From Monodelphis domestica (taxonomy: Eukaryota; Chordata; Mammalia; Didelphimorphia; Didelphidae): a stretch of 64,000 nucleotides of DNA. This document shows positions 59,819 through 64,000 of this stretch, piece by piece. Location: the NCBI RefSeq assembly GCF_027887165.1, contig NC_077227.1:542171689-542235688 (forward strand), in the 5' to 3' direction. The position numbers were made by a program, and so were the translations under genes. The notes under the pieces were generated by a model, which did not search any database, was not told where the DNA came from, and saw only the letters and a list, made by a program, of their open reading frames with translations. The number at the start of each line of letters is the position of its first letter. Within the stretch, counting starts at the first letter, position 1.

Positions 59819-60124
59819 TTGAGATGCATTTTAATCAGCCATCCGTTTCTATAAGTGAGGTTCATCTTCCTTTTAGTATCTACAAAAACAACATCAATGA
59901 GGAAATTTTTGCAAACAGACCATTTCCCTGATTTTTGTATTACTCTGGGCACAGAGCAGGTACACAGTAAGTGACTAATTGATGGAAATGAAATATTTGC
60001 ATATTTTTCTTTGGATTGGATATTTAATATGTGTTGATGCAAAGAACCCTCAGCAAGGGAATTCCCTCAGTCAAAATATATCAGCAACTACTGTGCAACT
60101 TCAACTCTCAAAGAGATGCCTCAC

Positions 60125-60230
60125 TAAGAGGTTAAGTGATTTGCTCAGGGTCCTGCAACTAGTATTTATAAGAGGCAGGACTTTAACTCAGATCTTCTTG
60201 CTTCTAAGACTACTCTCAATATCTATTATT
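60125..60230 (-). mobile_element. MIR-type SINE
   Basis: AGAGGTTAAGTGATTTGCTC, AGGGTCCTGCAACTAGTATT and CTCAGATCTTCTTGCTTCTA. Confidence 0.7.
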
Positions 60231-60312
60231 TCCATTATCCATTTAAAGGTAGATTTCCAAAATTTTATTCTAGCCAAAGTGAACTGGGAGAAAGACTTTC
60301 CATTTAAAAACT

Positions 60313-60337
60313 ATAATAATAATAATAATAATAATAA
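60313..60337. repeat. (AAT)n microsatellite
   Basis: Eight uninterrupted AAT units. Confidence 0.95.
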
Positions 60338-60429
60338 GCACAGAAGCCACTATCATTTAAAATATGTATTGAAATTACAAATTAAACTTTTCAATATGAT
60401 TCCAAGTACAAAACACAACATTAAAAGGC

Positions 60430-61280
60430 ATTCAAACAGCTCATTTTATACATCACAGTGTTAGTGGCACAAAAATGTACTTAACATTTCAAATACACAA
60501 ACCAAACTTATTTTCCTTTTTTAAACCATCACTGGTGCAATACATAATTTATACAACTGCATGACTCACTCATGCATATCTCTATATAGGGTTAAAATAC
60601 GTCCAAGGTAAATAAGCAAGAAAAAAAAAATTCGGTCATAAAACACATACCTGCACCTAATGTTCCTGGAATTGTGGAAGAAGGAGTTTCACGAACCAAA
60701 GCCAGAATAAAATTCATGGAAGTTTTAAGACACAAAAAGGGCATGCTCTATATAAGCACTTTATCAGTTTTGTATTAATGCTGATCTCTCCCTTGGAAAT
60801 TTTGTATAATGCCTATAGCAGACCCATCGTTTTGTCCATTTTCATAAGGGCTTGGGTTAGTTATAAGAAGTACTCAAGCTTTGGTTTTCACACATGCTAT
60901 TTGCATTCTCTTGATATTTTAATCATCATGTTTTCAATAAAAAAGGAAAATAAAAAATGTACACAAATTCCACCCATAAATGTTGCAATGTAAGACCTCA
61001 GTTTTTAAGTAGACCAAGGACAGTTTTCCTTTGTGATATCAGAAATTATTTCACTGTATTTACCAGTGAAAAAATATTAATAGTTTTAGATAATTAGTGC
61101 ATTTCTTGTCATTGCTTCCCCCCACCCTCACCCCCAAGGGTCCTAGGCTTCCAAACAGGAATTTAACCTGTTCTGGAAAATGTGTTCTTGCCCCTAGTCT
61201 TAGAGTGAAGAAAAAGATTTTTCAGTTTTGTGGTACTAGGGGAAAAAAGGAATGGAGTTGAATGTTCCTCATAAGGTCCT
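60430..61280 (-). other. Candidate 3'UTR of an unidentified gene
   Basis: About 850 bp free of any repeat I recognise, in a window otherwise dense with them. It directly follows the stop codon of the candidate exon at 61281-61438. Its polyadenylation site is not resolved; a minus-strand AATAAA at 60264-60269 is one option. Confidence 0.3.
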
Positions 61281-61438
61281 TTAACACCTTGTTTCTTCAA
61301 AAATTTCACCCCTCTTTTCAGAGGCAAGAGCATCCCTGAGGGCAGCTGCCTTGGACATCAAAAAACGAAGCCAAGTCAGATGGGTAACAGCACCTTCTGG
61401 ATGAATCCAAGCAGGAGGATCTCTCAAGTATAGTAAAA
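61281..61438 (-). CDS. Candidate last coding exon of an unidentified gene
   Basis: After an AG at 61439-61440 (minus strand, weakly pyrimidine-rich upstream) there is a 51-codon open frame, entered in phase 2, ending in TAA at 61281. It reads LLYLRDPPAW, IHPEGAVTHLTWLRFLM, SKAAALRDALASEKRGE, IFEETRC. The composition (Ala/Leu/Glu/Lys, helix-like) is protein-like and the segment is richer in G+C than its surroundings. In frame, a stop lies just beyond the AG, as expected for an intron. I do not recognise the protein and cannot point to a preceding exon. It could be a chance frame or a processed fragment. Confidence 0.35.
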
Positions 61439-61849
61439 CTATGTGTTAAGGTATTGAACTTTGGAGAGGACATAGACAACTAGTAGCACAGGATGGGTTA
61501 GCATCCTAGGACAGCAAGATGAGGTGGCTATGATTTAAATGTCTGGGGGAAATTTCCAAAACTATGAGATCACTGATGCATGTGATTTAAGGTGGCTTAT
61601 TGCAGTGACTCAGATATGCCATAAATTACATTATCTACCCCCAATCAAGTCTAATTCACAAAAACTAGATTGATGTTAAGTAATATGGTTAGTTTGTCCC
61701 TTGTAAAGCAGTCACACTATTATATTATCTTACAAGGCAAATGATATAATAAAGTTAAAGGATTAAAGGAATGTAAATGAGAACATTGTGGAATTGACTA
61801 ACATAAAATCAATGTTGTGCTATCAGTTTACACAAGAGACAATACAGTA
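61439..61849. other. No recognised feature
   Basis: AT-rich; intronic if the exon at 61281-61438 is real. Confidence 0.35.
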
Positions 61850-62030
61850 TTGTAGAAGTGATGTAATATAAAGTCAAAGGACCTGAGTTCAAATTCCTCT
61901 TCTGTCCCTTAATATCAACATGATTTGGGCTAGTAACTTGATCATTCTAGGTCTATTTCTTCTCTAAAATGAGGAGACTGTACTAAATCTCTATGTTATC
62001 TTCCAGTTCTAATTCCATTACCTCATGAAA
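61850..62030 (+). mobile_element. MIR-type SINE
   Basis: AAAGGACCTGAGTTCAAATT, TCTTCTGTCCCTTAATATCA and CTAAAATGAGGAGACTGTAC in order. Confidence 0.75.
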
Positions 62031-62033
62031 GAA

Positions 62034-62290
62034 TGTTTGGGTTTGAAGGAAGGAGACATGGATTCATGCCCTGACATTGAGGAAGACTGTTTGGGCTTTG
62101 AGGAAGGAGACATGGGTTCAAGTACAAACCTTGACATTGATTGACCTAAGGATCATGGGCATAAGTTCTCTCTGAGCCTAAATTTCCTCATTTGGGAAAT
62201 AGGGATAATATTTACTCATATCACCTAATTCCCCATGGATTTTTGTGGAGGAAACACTGTAAACTCTGAAACATTTCAGGAAGGTAGGTT
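62034..62290 (+). mobile_element. Second MIR-type SINE with internal duplication
   Basis: CTCTCTGAGCCTAAATTTCC and GGAAATAGGGATAATATTTA mark the MIR core. The first part contains two copies of a 54-bp unit starting at 62034 and 62088 (TGTTTGGG..TTTGA.GAAGGAGACATGG..). Confidence 0.7.
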
Positions 62291-62691
62291 ATAGTTAGTG
62301 CTATCAACAAGCAAGAGGATTGCTTCCAATCCTTTCTGTTGGACATCGAGTTTCAAAATATTACCTTGGGGTTCCATCTATGATTTACAAATGCAGTTAA
62401 TAATGTGTGATGAACTAGTCACATGCAGAGAGTTGTTGGAACAGCCTCTGCCCATGAAGAACCTCCCACTCCTCTGCTATTTTTAATGTCCCAAGAAAGC
62501 AATAAAGTCCCCCAGTACAACTAGGCTGATCATGCTTGCCAGGCTTCAAAATCAGTCAGGTGAGGAAGGTATCTCCGGGTTGTGATCTACATCAATTAAA
62601 GGAATGGCCTTATTGACGAGATCACAGGGTGCTGCAAGAGAAACTGTCCTGACCCAGTGTGATATGCTACGGAGAGTGAACAACTTTAATA

Positions 62692-62945
62692 ACATCAGCT
62701 CATTTTAATATAGTAAGGTTTGCAAAGCACTTAACAACATTATCCAATTGGAGCCTCTCAGGAATCATGTGAGGTAGATACTAGAGGTATTATTATTCCC
62801 ATTTTACAGATGAGGAAGCTGTCTCAGAGAGGGAGCATGACTTGCCCATAGTCACACAGCTAATATGCATTTGAAGGGGGCAGTTGAACCTACATCTTCC
62901 TGCCTATTGGTCTAGTACTCTCACCCTTACATCAAGATGTCTCTC
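62692..62945 (-). mobile_element. MIR/THER-type CORE-SINE
   Basis: AGGTTTGCAAAGCACTTAAC, CCCATTTTACAGATGAGGAA, GACTTGCCCATAGTCACACA and CTACATCTTCCTGCC. Confidence 0.88.
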
Positions 62946-63594
62946 CATAAAAGACTCATAGAAAGAACTTAGTTTTTCACTAAAGACAAAACTGGCTCAA
63001 TGAAAACTGGTGAGGTATCAGTGAAGTCAGATGTGACATGATGCCACAGAAGTGTCAGCATAAATGATTATGCCAAAGTAAGGCAGATGACATTTGTCTT
63101 CAAAATCAAACCCAGAACCCCAGGCATGCTCAAGGGAAGACCATCAAGACCCACCAGTCACTAAAACAATTACCCACTTTTCTGGCTCCCAACAATGAAA
63201 TTTATCCTAGAAATATTCTCTTTTGTACTCTAGCCCCTAACGTGTCTGAAATAGCCTATTCCATGACTAGGTGACCTTGGGTAGGTGGGTCACTTCATAA
63301 CCTTAAGCCTCAGACTTTTCACCTGAAAGATTGGGGGGGGGGATGGGGATGCTTGCACTAATGGATGTTGTGATAAAAATTTATTTGCAAATGTGAAGGT
63401 TTTATTGAAAAAACAAGTTATTACCACCATCAATTAAGTGCTGACAATGCGCATTAGAGTCCAAAGTACAACTCTAAGTTTGGGAACAAATGAATATCCT
63501 AGCCCAGGTGGGACTGATTTTAAACTTCGACCAAAAGGGTTCACACCTGACAGAGAAATCTGATAAAAGTTTGAACCTTTGGAAACTTTCCCAA
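62946..63594. other. No recognised feature
   Basis: Nothing named; a G-run lies near 63333, and a MIR-like core trace (ACTAGGTGACCTTGGGTAGG) near 63268. Confidence 0.4.
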
Positions 63595-63800
63595 AATGGT
63601 GAAGTGAAAAGAGCTCGACTGAAGTCTTGCTTCAAGTTCAGATTTTACTGTGAGTTAATGGTGGGGACTTGAGCAAATTGTTTCATTTCCATGAGTCTCA
63701 GTTTCCTCATTTGCAAAATGAGAATAAGAATTCACTCTCTACCTCAGAGGATTATTGAAATAACCAAAGGATATAATTCATCTATAGCATCACCCCTGCA
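63595..63800 (+). mobile_element. MIR-type SINE
   Basis: GGACTTGAGCAAATTGTTTC, GAGTCTCAGTTTCCTCATTT and GCAAAATGAGAATAAGAATT in order. Confidence 0.82.
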
Positions 63801-64000
63801 GCTACAAATCATTAGGAACATATGATGATGTAAATCATGTCATGATGAGTAAAATCCTTTAGCAATGAGGAAGAATTTTCTAACAATAGGTTGTCTTATT
63901 GAGATGGCAAATTCCTTACCACTGTAGGTGTTCGAGCAAAAGCTAACAACCAATTATTAGGAATTCAGCAAAGGAGACTCATTCATTATATAGAGATTAA

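Larger units (their letters stand above)
59834..60429. other. Unassigned, with a MIR trace and an AAT repeat
   Basis: Contains the MIR piece at 60125-60230 and (AAT)n at 60313-60337. It is the likely distal flank of the candidate gene end further right. Confidence 0.4.

Noticed and set aside
62562..62671. Possible minus-strand exon (..ISHWVRTVSLAAPCDLV..) after a good-looking acceptor (CTCTCCGTAG)
   Set aside because: The frame ends in a stop with no usable splice donor, and the text resembles a dispersed marsupial repeat; not enough to call an exon.

Overview
The window looks like marsupial (metatherian) nuclear DNA. The basis is repeat content: at least eleven copies of a MAR1/WSINE1-type SINE, marsupial-style L1 3' ends and L1 ORF1 text, MIR/THER-type CORE-SINEs, L2 and CR1/L3 relics, an RTE 3' end, and many retroviral LTRs with clear 4-5 bp target duplications or inverted ends. 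Family names come from remembered consensus sequences. Species cannot be fixed from the sequence alone.

Layout. 1-6 kb: one SINE, three LTRs (two of them a direct-repeat pair) and an L1 3' end. 6-20 kb: mostly unassigned AT-rich DNA with scattered SINEs, an inverted LTR, a 180-bp CT microsatellite and a small hAT-like transposon. 20-38 kb: L1 3' ends, several LTRs, an RTE LINE 3' end and several CR1/L3, L2 and MIR relics. 38.9-41.1 kb: the only intact gene, an intronless TRIM-type RING ubiquitin ligase on the minus strand (38941-40323). It has its own TATA box, a short upstream ORF and an 11-copy, 56-bp minisatellite abutting the promoter. 41.1-44.4 kb: two head-to-tail L1-type 5'UTR+ORF1 segments with no ORF2 (possibly HAL1). 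44.4-46.6 kb: two plus-strand LTRs. 47-54 kb: a dead but nearly full-length minus-strand L1, carrying a nested SINE and a nested LTR, both with target-site duplications. 54-64 kb: old relics and long unassigned stretches, including a candidate last coding exon with 3'UTR on the minus strand (61281-61438) that I could not identify.

There are no operon-like relations. The most interesting unit is the TRIM gene with its compact promoter and minisatellite. B-box zinc ligands are lost while the RING and PRY-SPRY domains remain intact. No previously undescribed system is demonstrated; the TRIM/minisatellite unit, the ORF1-only tandem L1 and the candidate exon are the best leads. Boundaries of old repeats are approximate throughout.
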